A DNA stretch of 64,000 bases from NCBI GenBank assembly GCA_913775525.1, contig CAJYLH010000037.1, forward strand, positions 62,001-126,000, written 5' to 3'. The notes below the pieces were generated by a model. The model searched no databases and was not told the origin of the DNA. It saw only the letters and a program-made list of their open reading frames with translations. Made by a program: the position numbers and the translations under genes. Shown here in pieces: positions 15,871-25,151 of this stretch; within the stretch, counting starts at the first letter, position 1; the number at the start of each line of letters is the position of its first letter. The stretch comes from an uncultured Chryseobacterium sp. (lineage in GTDB: Bacteria; Bacteroidota; Bacteroidia; Flavobacteriales; Weeksellaceae).

Positions 15871-18486
15871 ATGGATATGAAGAAATTAGTTTTACCTGTT
15901 TTATTTGCTGTTTTTTCAGCATTTCCTTCTTCTTTGCGTGCTCAGGATAGTGAAAAGCTGATCAAGCAATATATTTCTCAACATACAATCAGAGATTATA
16001 AAAAATCGGATCTTACCGGTTTCATTATTGATAACGTAGATCCATCTTCATCTATGAATGGAGATGTCATCAAGATCCAGCAGACATATAAAGGCCTTCC
16101 TGTGTATGCTTCGGTAGGAACAGCTTTAGTCAAAGATGGCAGGGTTGCTTACTATACGGATAATTTTGTAAAAGATTATACGTCTGTATCTCCTGCTTCA
16201 GCGGGGATTACATCAGAAACGGCATTGCATAAAATAGCAGATGAATTGGGCAGGCCTGAGATTTCTCAAATGTCTGTGATGGCTTTTTTTGAAAAAGGCT
16301 TACATAAAAATTCTGCTGCTAAGCAGAGGCTTGTGTATACAAAAGATGCAGATAATAATTTGAAGCTGGCCTATGAGTATCTTTTGCATGAACCTAAAAC
16401 GTCAAATCACTGGAATATTCTTGTGGATGCTTCTACCGGAAAAATTTTAGAAAAACTAAACCTGAATCTTTCCTGCAACTTTGGTGATGGTGCTTATTCC
16501 CATGGTGAAAATACCGTAGCTTCTCTGCCACAAAACGAGGAATTCTACCAACCAGACCACAGCAATGCCAATTTTATCGCTTTAGCGCCGGATAATGCAA
16601 CATACAATGTGTTCCCTCTGCCTCTCGAAGCGCCTACATTCGGATCCAGATCAATAGTGAGCAATCCATGGATTCTTGCCTCATCACCCGAAGGATGGCA
16701 TTCTAATGTAACCAATCATTACACTATTACTAGAGGGAATAATGTCTATGCATACGACGATAAGGATGATGATGAAGATACATTCGGAACTTCTCCAAAT
16801 GGTGGAACAGCAAGAAATTTTGATTTTGCATACAATCCATCTGGTTTAACATATCTCAATCTGCCGGCTGCTACGACTAACTTATTCTACATAAGCAATA
16901 TGGTGCATGATATTTTCTATAAATTCGGTTTTACCGAATCTGCAAGAAATTTTCAGAGCAACAATTTTAACAATGGCGGATTGGATGATGACGAAGTTTT
17001 CGCAGAATCTCAGGATGGCGGAGGTTTTAATAATGCCAATTTTGCCTCGTATCCCGATAATTATAATCCCGTTATGCAGATGTATTTATGGCTGGGATCA
17101 AACCGCAAGGTATTTTACAATGCCCCTTCTGATGCTGTAGGAAGAATAGTGAATGCAGGGGCAGCTCAGTTTGGTTCAACTTTAAATGACATTGGAATTA
17201 CGGGAGATGTGAAATTAGCAAGTGCTATTACCGGATGTACCGCATTGCCTGCAGGTGAAATGACAGGCAAAATCGGTCTGATTGAAAGAGGAGGAGCATC
17301 AAGCTGTACCTTTACGGTTAAAGTTAAGAATGCACAGAATGCAGGAGCTATAGGTGTTATCATTTATAATAATACGGCCAATGGTTCTACATTAGGCAAT
17401 ATGAGTGGGACGGATAATACCATTACGATTCCTTCTGTTTTGATTACCAATGCGGAAGGAGAGTACATTAAATCGAAACTTGCTGCATCTATACCTGTAA
17501 ACTTATCGCTGAGAGCCGATACTAAATATGATGGAAGTTTTGATAACGGTATTGTAACACATGAGTATGGCCATGGAATTTCCAATAGGTTAACAGGCAC
17601 AGGGTATAACTGTCTTAATTCCGGAGCGGATAAGGAACAAATGGGAGAAGGCTGGTCTGACTTTTTCGCTTTAATGCTGACTAATAAACCTGGAGATAAT
17701 GCTTCGGTAGCCAGAGGAATGGGTACCTATCCTATAGGCCAGGCAACGAGCGGAGGGGGAATAAGACCTGCAAAGTACTCGCCTGATTTTTCTATTAATG
17801 GCTTTACTTATGATGATACTAACGGCATGGAATATACTGCTGCAAATGGAGCAATTGTTCCGGATGTACACTCTATAGGATTTGTATGGGCTTCAATGCT
17901 ATGGGATCTGCATTGGCAGTATGTCGCGAAATATGGTTATGCTTCAAATGTTACTTCCAATACAACTAATGGTAGTTCAAGAGTATTACAATTGGTAACT
18001 AATGCACTTAAATTACAGGTTTGTAATCCGACTTTTATTGACGGAAGAGAGGCTATTCTTACGGCTGATCAAAATACAACAGGAGGAGCTGACAGATGCA
18101 TGATCTGGAGAACTTTTGCCAAAAGAGGATTAGGTGTAGGTGCCAGTGCAGGAAGCAAAACAAATATCAACGACCAGATTGCAAGTTTTGCAGTTCCTTC
18201 AGACTGTGTACTGGCTACGGATGAAGTAAAGGCAGTGAAAAGCAATATTTCAATTTACCCGAATCCGGCAAGAAATGAATTCTTTATCAATTTCCCATCC
18301 AATACATTAGGAAAAGTAAGTGTGGAGATTTATGATATGTCAGGGAAATTGGTTTCGTCAGAAGATAAAATTTCTCCTGATGCCAAAAAGTCCATTGCTA
18401 CAGATAAGCTGGTAAGCGGAACTTACCTTGTGAAAATCAAAGGGCTAAACGTTGATTCAACGTCTAAAGTGATCATTAAAAAATAA
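15871..18486 (+). CDS. secreted M36 family metallopeptidase (fungalysin-type) with PA and T9SS type A sorting domains
   Basis: 871 residues from the chosen ATG. The signal peptide MDMKKLVLPVLFAVFSAFPSSLRAQ decides this start; the open frame runs on to 15790 but the extension lacks family features. Order: signal peptide, FTP-like propeptide (about 30-200), M36 catalytic region, an inserted PA domain (about 440-545, ALPAGEMTGKIGLIERG...CTFTVKVKNAQNAGAIGVI), zinc motif HEYGH at 564-568 with Glu593 in GEGWSD as third ligand, and a C-terminal type A sorting domain (SIYPNPARNEFFINF ... SGTYLVKIKG). It is predicted to be exported by T9SS and to degrade extracellular protein. It is AT-richer than the metabolic genes around it. 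Confidence 0.93.
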   Translation: MDMKKLVLPVLFAVFSAFPSSLRAQDSEKLIKQYISQHTIRDYKKSDLTGFIIDNVDPSSSMNGDVIKIQQTYKGLPVYASVGTALVKDGRVAYYTDNFVKDYTSVSPASAGITSETALHKIADELGRPEISQMSVMAFFEKGLHKNSAAKQRLVYTKDADNNLKLAYEYLLHEPKTSNHWNILVDASTGKILEKLNLNLSCNFGDGAYSHGENTVASLPQNEEFYQPDHSNANFIALAPDNATYNVFPLPLEAPTFGSRSIVSNPWILASSPEGWHSNVTNHYTITRGNNVYAYDDKDDDEDTFGTSPNGGTARNFDFAYNPSGLTYLNLPAATTNLFYISNMVHDIFYKFGFTESARNFQSNNFNNGGLDDDEVFAESQDGGGFNNANFASYPDNYNPVMQMYLWLGSNRKVFYNAPSDAVGRIVNAGAAQFGSTLNDIGITGDVKLASAITGCTALPAGEMTGKIGLIERGGASSCTFTVKVKNAQNAGAIGVIIYNNTANGSTLGNMSGTDNTITIPSVLITNAEGEYIKSKLAASIPVNLSLRADTKYDGSFDNGIVTHEYGHGISNRLTGTGYNCLNSGADKEQMGEGWSDFFALMLTNKPGDNASVARGMGTYPIGQATSGGGIRPAKYSPDFSINGFTYDDTNGMEYTAANGAIVPDVHSIGFVWASMLWDLHWQYVAKYGYASNVTSNTTNGSSRVLQLVTNALKLQVCNPTFIDGREAILTADQNTTGGADRCMIWRTFAKRGLGVGASAGSKTNINDQIASFAVPSDCVLATDEVKAVKSNISIYPNPARNEFFINFPSNTLGKVSVEIYDMSGKLVSSEDKISPDAKKSIATDKLVSGTYLVKIKGLNVDSTSKVIIKK

Positions 18487-18514
18487 ACGGATCAACTCCT
18501 TTATCTATAAAAAT

Positions 18515-18539
18515 ACTCCGGCTTGTCCGGAGTTTTTTT
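18515..18539 (+). terminator. terminator of the M36 protease gene
   Basis: Seven-bp perfect arms (18515-18521 and 18527-18533, actccgg/ccggagt), 5-nt loop, then a T7 run. Confidence 0.88.
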
Positions 18540-18566
18540 GTGAAATACCATTTCTTTTCAATGTCA

Positions 18567-18574
18567 TATCTTTG
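18567..18574 (+). promoter_or_regulatory. -7 promoter element of the EamA transporter gene
   Basis: TATCTTTG, an exact TAnnTTTG match, ends 22 bp before the ATG at 18597. It lies inside the longer open frame that begins at 18540, which argues against the upstream start. The nearest TTG is 26 bp upstream, too far to be a confident -33. Confidence 0.6.
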
Positions 18575-18596
18575 CGGGGTTAAAAAAACAATCGAG

Positions 18597-19583
18597 ATGA
18601 AAAAGAAAAGTATTTTAAAGGGAGTCCTTTTTGTAGGACTGGGAGCCAGTATATACGGTATGCTGGCTACGTTTGTTAAGATGGCTTATCATGAAGGGTA
18701 CACAACGTCGGAAGTTACTACATCACAATTTGCACTGGGGATAATCGGGCTTCTGATCCTCAATGTAATTCAGACTGCTGCGTCGAAAAAAGATTTACCG
18801 AAACCGAATTCCAGGGAAATAGGAAAGCTATTGCTGGCGGGTACTTCTCTAGGGTGTACAAGCCTGTTTTATTACATTGCAGTGCAATATATCAATGTTT
18901 CCATAGCTATTGTACTGCTCATGCAGTCGGTATGGTTCAGTGTGGTTGTGGAAAGTGTGATTACGAAAACTCTGCCGAATGTCAGAAAAGTTATTGCTAC
19001 CATCATAGTCCTTGTGGGGACAGTCCTGGCAACCAATCTGATCCATGCGGATATTGATCTGGACTGGCACGGGATATTCTGGGGGCTTATGGCAGCAGCG
19101 TCATATACTTTAACGATGTTTACATCTAATACCATAGCTACCCATCTTCCGGTATTCAGGAAGAGTATCATCATGCTTTGCGGAGGATCGGTTATCATCC
19201 TCTTATTCCTGTTTTTTGCTCAGATCGGCCCTCTGCACTCTGAGGTATTGAGATCATTCTACATGAATTTTACGGAAAATACCAGTCATATAAGAGCTTT
19301 TGACTATTCCATATTCTGGAAATATGGTTTTATTCTGGCCTTATTCGGAACCATTATTCCTCCGATCCTGTTCAATATCGGCTTTCCCGAGGCGGGACTG
19401 GGTTTAGGAAGCATTGTCTCCTCACTTGAATTGCCCGTATCTGTGACCATGGCTTTCGTACTGCTGGGTGAAAAAGTCCTCCTGATACAATGGATAGGAA
19501 TCATCCTCATCCTCTTTGCTATCGTGTTGATGAACCTGCCCGCAAAAAAAGATCTTCGTATCGCTGATGAACAGGTGTCGTAA
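18597..19583 (+). CDS. EamA/DMT family transporter
   Basis: 328 residues from the ATG at 18597. About ten hydrophobic segments arranged as two EamA halves: the first includes GLGASIYGMLATFVKMAYHEGYTTSEVTTSQFALG, the second ILALFGTIIPPILFNIGFPEAGLGLGSIVSSLELPVSVTMAFVLLGE, the typical end of EamA repeats. Members of the drug/metabolite transporter superfamily export amino acids, nucleotides or other metabolites; the substrate is unknown here. The start is supported by the promoter element and by MKKKSILKG just before TM1. It has its own terminator. Confidence 0.88.
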   Translation: MKKKSILKGVLFVGLGASIYGMLATFVKMAYHEGYTTSEVTTSQFALGIIGLLILNVIQTAASKKDLPKPNSREIGKLLLAGTSLGCTSLFYYIAVQYINVSIAIVLLMQSVWFSVVVESVITKTLPNVRKVIATIIVLVGTVLATNLIHADIDLDWHGIFWGLMAAASYTLTMFTSNTIATHLPVFRKSIIMLCGGSVIILLFLFFAQIGPLHSEVLRSFYMNFTENTSHIRAFDYSIFWKYGFILALFGTIIPPILFNIGFPEAGLGLGSIVSSLELPVSVTMAFVLLGEKVLLIQWIGIILILFAIVLMNLPAKKDLRIADEQVS

Positions 19584-19603
19584 CACTGAGAAAATAATCA
19601 AAG

Positions 19604-19628
19604 CCGTTTCTTTTGGAACGGTTTTTTT
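19604..19628 (+). terminator. terminator of the EamA gene
   Basis: Seven-bp arms (19604-19610 and 19615-19621; one G-T pair) with a tttt loop and a T7 run. Confidence 0.85.
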
Positions 19629-19651
19629 ATAACCATAATAAATTAAAAAAG

Positions 19652-20650
19652 ATGATTCAATCCTTTAAACTTGCTGCCATTAGAATTTTTCTGTGCGCTG
19701 CACCTGTATGGAGTTTTTCCCAGGTAAAGCCGTTGGATGCGATGCTGACTGAATACCAGTATCCTTTTCAGGTAGAGTATATGCAGCTCAATTCCCAAAA
19801 CAGCCTTCTTAAAATGGCTTACATGGACGTAAGGCCGAAAAAACCTAACGGGAAAACTATAATGCTTCTTCATGGCAAGAATTTTAACGGAGCGTATTGG
19901 AAACAGACTGCAAAAGACCTTTCTTCAAAAGGGTTCCGGGTGATCATACCGGATCAGATCGGTTTCGGAAAATCCTCAAAACCTCAGAGCTATCAGTTTT
20001 CCTTCTCACAGCTGGCGGAAAACACAAAGCTGATTTTAGACCAGCTAAATATTGATAAGGTTATTGTACTCGGACATTCCATGGGAGGCATGGTAGCGAC
20101 GCGATTTGTACTGCAATATCCGGAAAGGGTTCAGAAACTGATCCTGGAAAATCCTATCGGACTGGAAGATTATAAAACCTTTTCTTCCTATCAGGACATA
20201 GATAAAGCCTACCAGTCTGAACTTAAAAATACTGCGGAAACGTATAAGGCTTATCAGATGAAATTTTATTATGATAATCAATGGAAGACAGAATACCAGC
20301 CATGGCTGGATTTGATTGCAGGCTGGACTCTGCATCCCGACTATCCTAAAATTGCCTGGGATGCTGCACTTACTTCAGATATGATTTATAACCAGCCGGT
20401 ATGCTACGAGTTCAGAAACATTAGAGTCCCTGCACTGCTTATTATCGGAACGAGAGACAGGACAGCCATTGGGAAAGACAGGGCACCGAAAGAACTTCAG
20501 GAGAAAATGGGGCAGTACCAGGAATTGGGTAAAAAAACACAGAAGGAAATACCGGGATCAAAGCTTGTGGAGCTTGACAATGTAGGGCATCTTCCCCATA
20601 TTGAGGCCTATAACCGGTTCTGGAATGCTCTGTATGATTTTATAAAATAG
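19652..20650 (+). CDS. exported alpha/beta hydrolase
   Basis: 332 residues from the ATG at 19652; the preceding GTG in frame (19613) lies within the upstream terminator. A signal peptide (MIQSFKLAAIRIFLCAAPVWSFSQ) indicates export. Alpha/beta hydrolase fold features: oxyanion region MLLHGKNFNGAYW, nucleophile elbow GHSMGG with Ser143, acid residue in GTRDRTAIGK and the catalytic His in DNVGHLPHIEAYNRF. The family covers esterases, lactonases and haloalkane dehalogenase relatives, and the substrate cannot be told. It shares a bidirectional terminator with rplS. Confidence 0.9.
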   Translation: MIQSFKLAAIRIFLCAAPVWSFSQVKPLDAMLTEYQYPFQVEYMQLNSQNSLLKMAYMDVRPKKPNGKTIMLLHGKNFNGAYWKQTAKDLSSKGFRVIIPDQIGFGKSSKPQSYQFSFSQLAENTKLILDQLNIDKVIVLGHSMGGMVATRFVLQYPERVQKLILENPIGLEDYKTFSSYQDIDKAYQSELKNTAETYKAYQMKFYYDNQWKTEYQPWLDLIAGWTLHPDYPKIAWDAALTSDMIYNQPVCYEFRNIRVPALLIIGTRDRTAIGKDRAPKELQEKMGQYQELGKKTQKEIPGSKLVELDNVGHLPHIEAYNRFWNALYDFIK

Positions 20651-20699
20651 AAGTAATCTGAGAATGCTGCATTCATTTTCTAAAAACACAGCAAAAAGT

Positions 20700-20732
20700 A
20701 AAAGAGACTGTCCGGATGGAACAGTCTCTTTT
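20700..20732. terminator. bidirectional terminator between alpha/beta hydrolase and rplS
   Basis: Perfect 12-bp arms (20700-20711 and 20721-20732) with a 9-nt loop. The arm ends in A4/T4 provide a T-run for either strand. The two genes converge on it. Confidence 0.85.
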
Positions 20733-20752
20733 GGTATGTATTGTTGTCTGAA

Positions 20753-21109
20753 TTATTTCTTTTTGTAAGCAGCGTCTTTGATTCTTGCTTTCTTACCTCT
20801 AAGATCTCTGAAGTAGTAGATTCTTGATCTTCTAACTCTACCTTTTCTGTCAACTTCAATTTTCTGAAGTGCAGGCATGTTGATCGGGAATACTCTTTCA
20901 ACACCTACATCACCACTCATTTTTCTGATGGTAAATGTTTTTGTAGAACCTGTACCTCTTAATTGGATAACGGTTCCTTTGAAGAACTGAGTTCTTGTTT
21001 TCTGTCCTTCTTTAATCTCGTAATACACAGTGATGGTATCACCGGCTTTGAATTCAGGGAATTCTTTTTTTGTAATGTACTTGTCTTGTACGTACTTTAA
21101 TAAATCCAT
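20753..21109 (-). CDS. rplS: 50S ribosomal protein L19
   Basis: 118 residues, normal length. L19 sits at the subunit interface of the ribosome. Typical sequence: FKAGDTITVYYEIKEGQKTRTQFFKG, VIQLRGTGSTKTFTIRKMSGDVGVERVFP and GRVRRSRIYYFRDLRGKKARIKD. Codon use is biased as in rpsA. The promoter about 70 bp upstream matches the Bacteroidota consensus. trmD and rpsP, often next to rplS in other phyla, are not here. Confidence 0.97.
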   Translation of the reverse strand: MDLLKYVQDKYITKKEFPEFKAGDTITVYYEIKEGQKTRTQFFKGTVIQLRGTGSTKTFTIRKMSGDVGVERVFPINMPALQKIEVDRKGRVRRSRIYYFRDLRGKKARIKDAAYKKK

Positions 21110-21180
21110 TATTAATAAAAATAAATGTTTAAAAGCTAAGCAACTTACACGGGTATCGTCAGAGGTTGAATAACAGGTTG

Positions 21181-21212
21181 CAAATGTACAAAATACTTTT
21201 CAGATATTCCAA
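21181..21212 (-). promoter_or_regulatory. rplS promoter (TTG-N21-TACATTTG)
   Basis: On the minus strand, TTG at 21212-21210, a 21-bp spacer and TACATTTG at 21188-21181 match the Bacteroidota consensus. The predicted leader is about 65-70 nt. Confidence 0.75.
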
Positions 21213-21485
21213 ATAATTATTTCCAAATATCAATAATTATTCTTTTGTATAAAGTCCTGATAATTAATGGTTCATCATCAAATAATATTACTGCATACTA
21301 CAGATCGCCAAATAGTTTCTTATAAGAATAAGCTTATTAATATGCATAAAGGCTGTTTTTAGAATACGCTTGAGATCAGGAACAGATCTTTAGCAGATAT
21401 TAATGATACAATGAGTACATGCGCATCTTAATATTCTGACTGAAGTAAACCGCAATTCTGATTTTTCACTCTCAGCGAAAAACCT

Positions 21486-21493
21486 TATTTTTG
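21486..21493 (+). promoter_or_regulatory. -7 promoter element of purB
   Basis: TATTTTTG is an exact TAnnTTTG match ending 24 bp before the purB ATG. No TTG at the right distance is obvious. Confidence 0.55.
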
Positions 21494-21517
21494 CATATCT
21501 AAAAGTAATAAGAAAGA

Positions 21518-22945
21518 ATGAATTCCTACAAAAATCCATTGGAAGAGCGCTACTCCAGTGAAGAAATGTTATTTAATTTCTCACATAATAACAAATTCCG
21601 CACCTGGAGACAACTTTGGATCGCGCTTGCTGAAATCGAAAAAGATTTAGGCCTTGAGATTACCGATGAACAGATTGCAGAGCTGAAAGCCAATGCCGAG
21701 AATATCGATTACGACAAAGCAGCAGAGTATGAGAAAAAGTTCCGTCATGATGTGATGGCACACGTTCATACCTATGGTGATGTAGCTCCTTCGGCCAAAG
21801 GAATCATCCACCTTGGAGCAACTTCCGCATTTGTAGGAGATAATACAGATTTGATCCAGATCCGTGACGGACTTTTAATCCTGAAGAAAAAGCTCGTTAA
21901 CGTCATGAAGAATTTGGCGGATTTCGCTATTCAGTATAAAAACCTGCCTACATTAGGTTTTACGCACTTCCAGCCGGCTCAGCTGACAACCGTTGGAAAA
22001 AGGGCCACACTGTGGCTTCAGAGCCTGGTGCTGGACATTGAAGAGCTGGATTTCTTCCTGGAAACTTTACGCTTCAGAGGAGTGAAAGGAACTACAGGAA
22101 CGGCGGCCAGTTTCCTGGAGCTGTTCAACGGGGATTATTCAAAAGTGAAGCATCTGGATAAGGAGTTATCAAAGAGATTCGGCTTCGAAAAGGTGTTCGG
22201 GGTTTCCGGACAGACCTACGACCGTAAAATAGATGCTAAAGTAGTGGCTTTACTGGGAAATATCGCCCAGTCTGCCCATAAATTTACGAATGATTTACGT
22301 CTGCTTCAGAACCTGAAGGAAATTGAGGAACCATTTGAGAAAAACCAGATCGGTTCATCGGCAATGGCGTATAAGCGTAATCCGATGAGAAGCGAAAGGA
22401 TCGGAGCGCTCGCTAAATATGTGATGTCTCTCACGACCAGCTCTGCCATGGTAGCTTCAACCCAGTGGTTCGAAAGGACACTGGATGATTCCGCTAATAA
22501 AAGGTTAACCATTCCTCAGGCATTTTTGGCTGTTGATGCCATCCTGTTGATCTGGAATAATATTATGAACGGAATCGTAGTCTATCCGAACAGGATCAAC
22601 AAACATATCATGGACGAGCTTCCTTTCATGGCTACAGAATACATTATCATGGAAGAAGTGAAGGCCGGAGGAGACCGTCAGGAAATCCATGAGGTTATTA
22701 GGGTGCATTCGATGGAAGCTTCCAAGCAGGTAAAAGTAGAAGGTAAGGAAAACGACCTGATCGAAAGAATCCTGAACGATGATTCGTTAAAACTGGATAA
22801 ATCCAAACTGAAAGAAGTGCTGGATCCTAAGAACTTCATCGGTTTTGCTCCGGTACAGACGGAAGAATTTATTAAGAATGAAGTACAGCCGATCATTGAT
22901 CAGAATAAAGACCTGATCGGGCTCGAGGCTGATCTTAAAGTATAA
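21518..22945 (+). CDS. purB: adenylosuccinate lyase
   Basis: 475 residues. The enzyme splits fumarate from SAICAR and from adenylosuccinate in purine synthesis. The length and the start (NPLEERYSSEEMLFNFSHNNKFRTWRQLW) resemble the longer, eukaryote-like form of the family. Key motifs: GDVAPSAKGIIHLGATSAFVGDNTDL, the FTHFQPAQ region, and the flexible signature loop GSSAMAYKRNPMRSERI, where Ala replaces the Pro seen in many homologues. purL lies 2.2 kb downstream on the same strand but two unrelated genes intervene, so this is not a tight pur operon. Confidence 0.96.
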   Translation: MNSYKNPLEERYSSEEMLFNFSHNNKFRTWRQLWIALAEIEKDLGLEITDEQIAELKANAENIDYDKAAEYEKKFRHDVMAHVHTYGDVAPSAKGIIHLGATSAFVGDNTDLIQIRDGLLILKKKLVNVMKNLADFAIQYKNLPTLGFTHFQPAQLTTVGKRATLWLQSLVLDIEELDFFLETLRFRGVKGTTGTAASFLELFNGDYSKVKHLDKELSKRFGFEKVFGVSGQTYDRKIDAKVVALLGNIAQSAHKFTNDLRLLQNLKEIEEPFEKNQIGSSAMAYKRNPMRSERIGALAKYVMSLTTSSAMVASTQWFERTLDDSANKRLTIPQAFLAVDAILLIWNNIMNGIVVYPNRINKHIMDELPFMATEYIIMEEVKAGGDRQEIHEVIRVHSMEASKQVKVEGKENDLIERILNDDSLKLDKSKLKEVLDPKNFIGFAPVQTEEFIKNEVQPIIDQNKDLIGLEADLKV

Positions 22946-23032
22946 AGCAGTATGCAGTCTTTCGGGCTGCATATTTTATTTGTAAGCATTTCAGGATATA
23001 AAGATTTTTGTGTCATCATAAAATCCAGCAAA

Positions 23033-23992
23033 ATGAAAAAAATACTTATCGCCACATTACTGATCCCGATAATTACTTTTTCACAGAAGAAAGAGGTTCT
23101 GAATTATTTTAAGACCAAGGATTCTTTAGTGGGTGTTAGAAATTCCGCCGGTAAGATTATTGTTCCGGCACAGTTCAAAATTTTTTCCGATCTGAAAGAC
23201 GGCGAACCGGTACAAGGAGAGACCATCTATTTTGACGGCCCGAAAAAGAATGAAGTACCTGAGAAAAATGCATGGGGATATGTCTATGATAGAAAAGGAA
23301 GCTTCCTGTACAGGCCTTTCTTTTATGATAATGGTGCTGATTATTTTTCTGAAGGCGTCAGAAGATTCGTTAAGAATGGGAAGATAGGTTTTGCAGACAG
23401 AAACGGAAAAATGATCATACAGCCTGAACATGATTTCGTATCGCCGTTCAGGTATGGTTATGCTGCTTATTGTGACGGCTGCGACTGGGAAAAGACAGAA
23501 GAAGAGCATAAAGCCATTGTAGGCGGAACCTGGGGGGTCATGAATTTCAAAGGAGAAACCGTGCAGCCGGTAGCCAAATCCGAGAATACCATAGAAGTTA
23601 ACGGAAATCATTATCCTTATCCGTTTTCATACAGCAACAGAGAAAAGCAGATTCTGCAGTTTTTTGAAAAGCAAAATAGAAAAATATCGGATCTCTATTA
23701 CGTCAACTACTATGAGAAATTACCCGATGCCGACAAAAAACTATATTTTGAAATCGTAGAACGCCCAAAAGAAGACTTTTCTTTTTATCAGGTGAACGCT
23801 TATGACTACAGGAAAATAGAAGCCGGTTTGTCCGGGATGAGGTTTCTGGTTTCGGAGGATGGTAAAAAAGTCTTTGCACTGGAGTATGATGATGAACAAA
23901 TCCCTTTTGAACAATGGCTGCAACATCAGAGAGAGCAGGCTGAGAAATTTCAGGAGGAACATCCGGATCATCCGAATAAGTTAAGGGAGTGA
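23033..23992 (+). CDS. WG repeat-containing secreted protein
   Basis: 319 residues from the ATG that begins the signal peptide MKKILIATLLIPIITFSQ; the frame is open back to 22952 but the extension would bury the signal peptide. Residues about 25-190 hold irregular WG/KWG-like repeats (LVGVRNSAGKIIVPAQF, WGYVYDRKGSFLYRPFF, KIGFADRNGKMIIQPEHDFVSPFRYGYA, TWGVMNFKGETVQPV). The C-terminal third is charged and unassigned. Function is unknown; WG repeats are thought to form beta structures for protein contacts. It follows purB by 87 bp, possibly co-transcribed. Confidence 0.82.
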   Translation: MKKILIATLLIPIITFSQKKEVLNYFKTKDSLVGVRNSAGKIIVPAQFKIFSDLKDGEPVQGETIYFDGPKKNEVPEKNAWGYVYDRKGSFLYRPFFYDNGADYFSEGVRRFVKNGKIGFADRNGKMIIQPEHDFVSPFRYGYAAYCDGCDWEKTEEEHKAIVGGTWGVMNFKGETVQPVAKSENTIEVNGNHYPYPFSYSNREKQILQFFEKQNRKISDLYYVNYYEKLPDADKKLYFEIVERPKEDFSFYQVNAYDYRKIEAGLSGMRFLVSEDGKKVFALEYDDEQIPFEQWLQHQREQAEKFQEEHPDHPNKLRE

Positions 23993-24027
23993 TCTAATAA
24001 TATACATAATTTTATTAGATTTATTTT
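23992..24027 (+). terminator. probable terminator of the WG-repeat gene
   Basis: Nine-bp perfect arms (23992-24000 and 24012-24020) with an 11-nt loop, overlapping the stop codon and followed by T-rich sequence. It is AT-rich and therefore weak. Confidence 0.5.
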
Positions 24028-24076
24028 GAATAATAGTAACTTTACAGAGTTTTAAAATAGATGCTTGCAATTGTCC

Positions 24077-25081
24077 ATGTCTGAAAGTGAAGCCACATAT
24101 AAGAAACTGATTGATACCATAGGATTCACCCTGTTACAGGCAAGAGAAAATGCTGTGAATGCAATTAATCAGGAACTTGTAAAAGCCAACTGGGAAATTG
24201 GAAAACATATTGTGGAGTTTGAGCAGAAAGGAAAGGAGAAAGCACAATATGGCAGTTCTCTTCTAAACCATCTTTCCAAAGATTTGAAGAGGCAATATGG
24301 AAAAGGATTCGGAAAGAGCAATATTTATTTGTGCCGGCAGTTTTATCTGAAGTATCCAATTTTCCAGACAGTGTCCGGAAAATTGTCCTGGAGTCATTAC
24401 TCTGAATTACTGACTATTTCAGACCATAACGCAAGGGAATTTTATGAGAGCCAGGCAAAAAATGAGAACTGGAGCATCAGGGAAATGAAGAGGCAGATTA
24501 ATTCTTCTCTTTTTGAACGGCTTGCATTGAGTAAAGATAAAGAGACAATTCTGAATTTAGCAAAGAAAGGGCAGGGAATTACAGAGGCAAAAGACATCAT
24601 AAAGGATCCTTATATTTTCGAATTTCTAGGTATTCCTGAACAAAGTATCATTAAAGAACGCCAGTTGGAGAAAAAGCTGATTGATAATTTGCAGCATTTT
24701 TTACTTGAATTAGGAAAAGGATTTTCATTTGTTGCAAGACAATTTAAAATAACAGTTGATAATCAGCATTTTTACATTGACCTGGTATTTTACCACAGAA
24801 TCCTGAAATGTTTTGTACTGATTGATCTGAAGACGAAAAAGGTTAAACATCAGGATATAGGACAAATGAATCTATATCTTAATTATTTCAAAGAAGAAGA
24901 AAATACGGAAGGTGATGGTGAGCCTATAGGAATAATTATAGCCAAAGATAAACATGAGTTTTTGGTTAAATATGCTACAGGAGGGCTCTCAAACAAAATT
25001 TTCGTTTCTAAATATCAACTCTATTTACCGGATCAGAAAGTCCTTGAAAATAAAGTGAAAGAAATTATAAATCAGGAATGA
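24077..25081 (+). CDS. DUF1016 / YhcG-type PD-(D/E)XK nuclease
   Basis: 334 residues from the ATG at 24077 (a TTG four codons earlier is also open). The N-terminal DUF1016 helical domain (about residues 10-165: LLQARENAVNAINQELVKANWEIG...YGKGFGKSNIYLCRQFYLKYP) is followed by a C-terminal nuclease domain (about 180-330). The nuclease motif is FYIDLVFYHRILKCFVLIDLKTKK, giving the expected D...DLK spacing. YhcG-like proteins are predicted endonucleases often linked to restriction or mobile DNA, but the biological role is unsettled. No methylase, specificity subunit or integrase is nearby, so it is an orphan. Base composition is AT-richer than purL. Confidence 0.88.
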   Translation: MSESEATYKKLIDTIGFTLLQARENAVNAINQELVKANWEIGKHIVEFEQKGKEKAQYGSSLLNHLSKDLKRQYGKGFGKSNIYLCRQFYLKYPIFQTVSGKLSWSHYSELLTISDHNAREFYESQAKNENWSIREMKRQINSSLFERLALSKDKETILNLAKKGQGITEAKDIIKDPYIFEFLGIPEQSIIKERQLEKKLIDNLQHFLLELGKGFSFVARQFKITVDNQHFYIDLVFYHRILKCFVLIDLKTKKVKHQDIGQMNLYLNYFKEEENTEGDGEPIGIIIAKDKHEFLVKYATGGLSNKIFVSKYQLYLPDQKVLENKVKEIINQE

Positions 25082-25151
25082 AGGCAAATACAAGGTAAAT
25101 GGTTCCGTTTAAATAAAAATAAGTCTAATAATATATAATATCTGACATCTA

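Larger units (their letters stand above)
21110..21517. other. 408-bp divergent intergenic region, rplS to purB
   Basis: AT-rich spacer. It holds the rplS promoter on the minus strand (21181-21212) and a -7 element for purB (21486-21493). I found no ORF, RNA gene or repeat in the ~270 bp between these. Confidence 0.6.
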
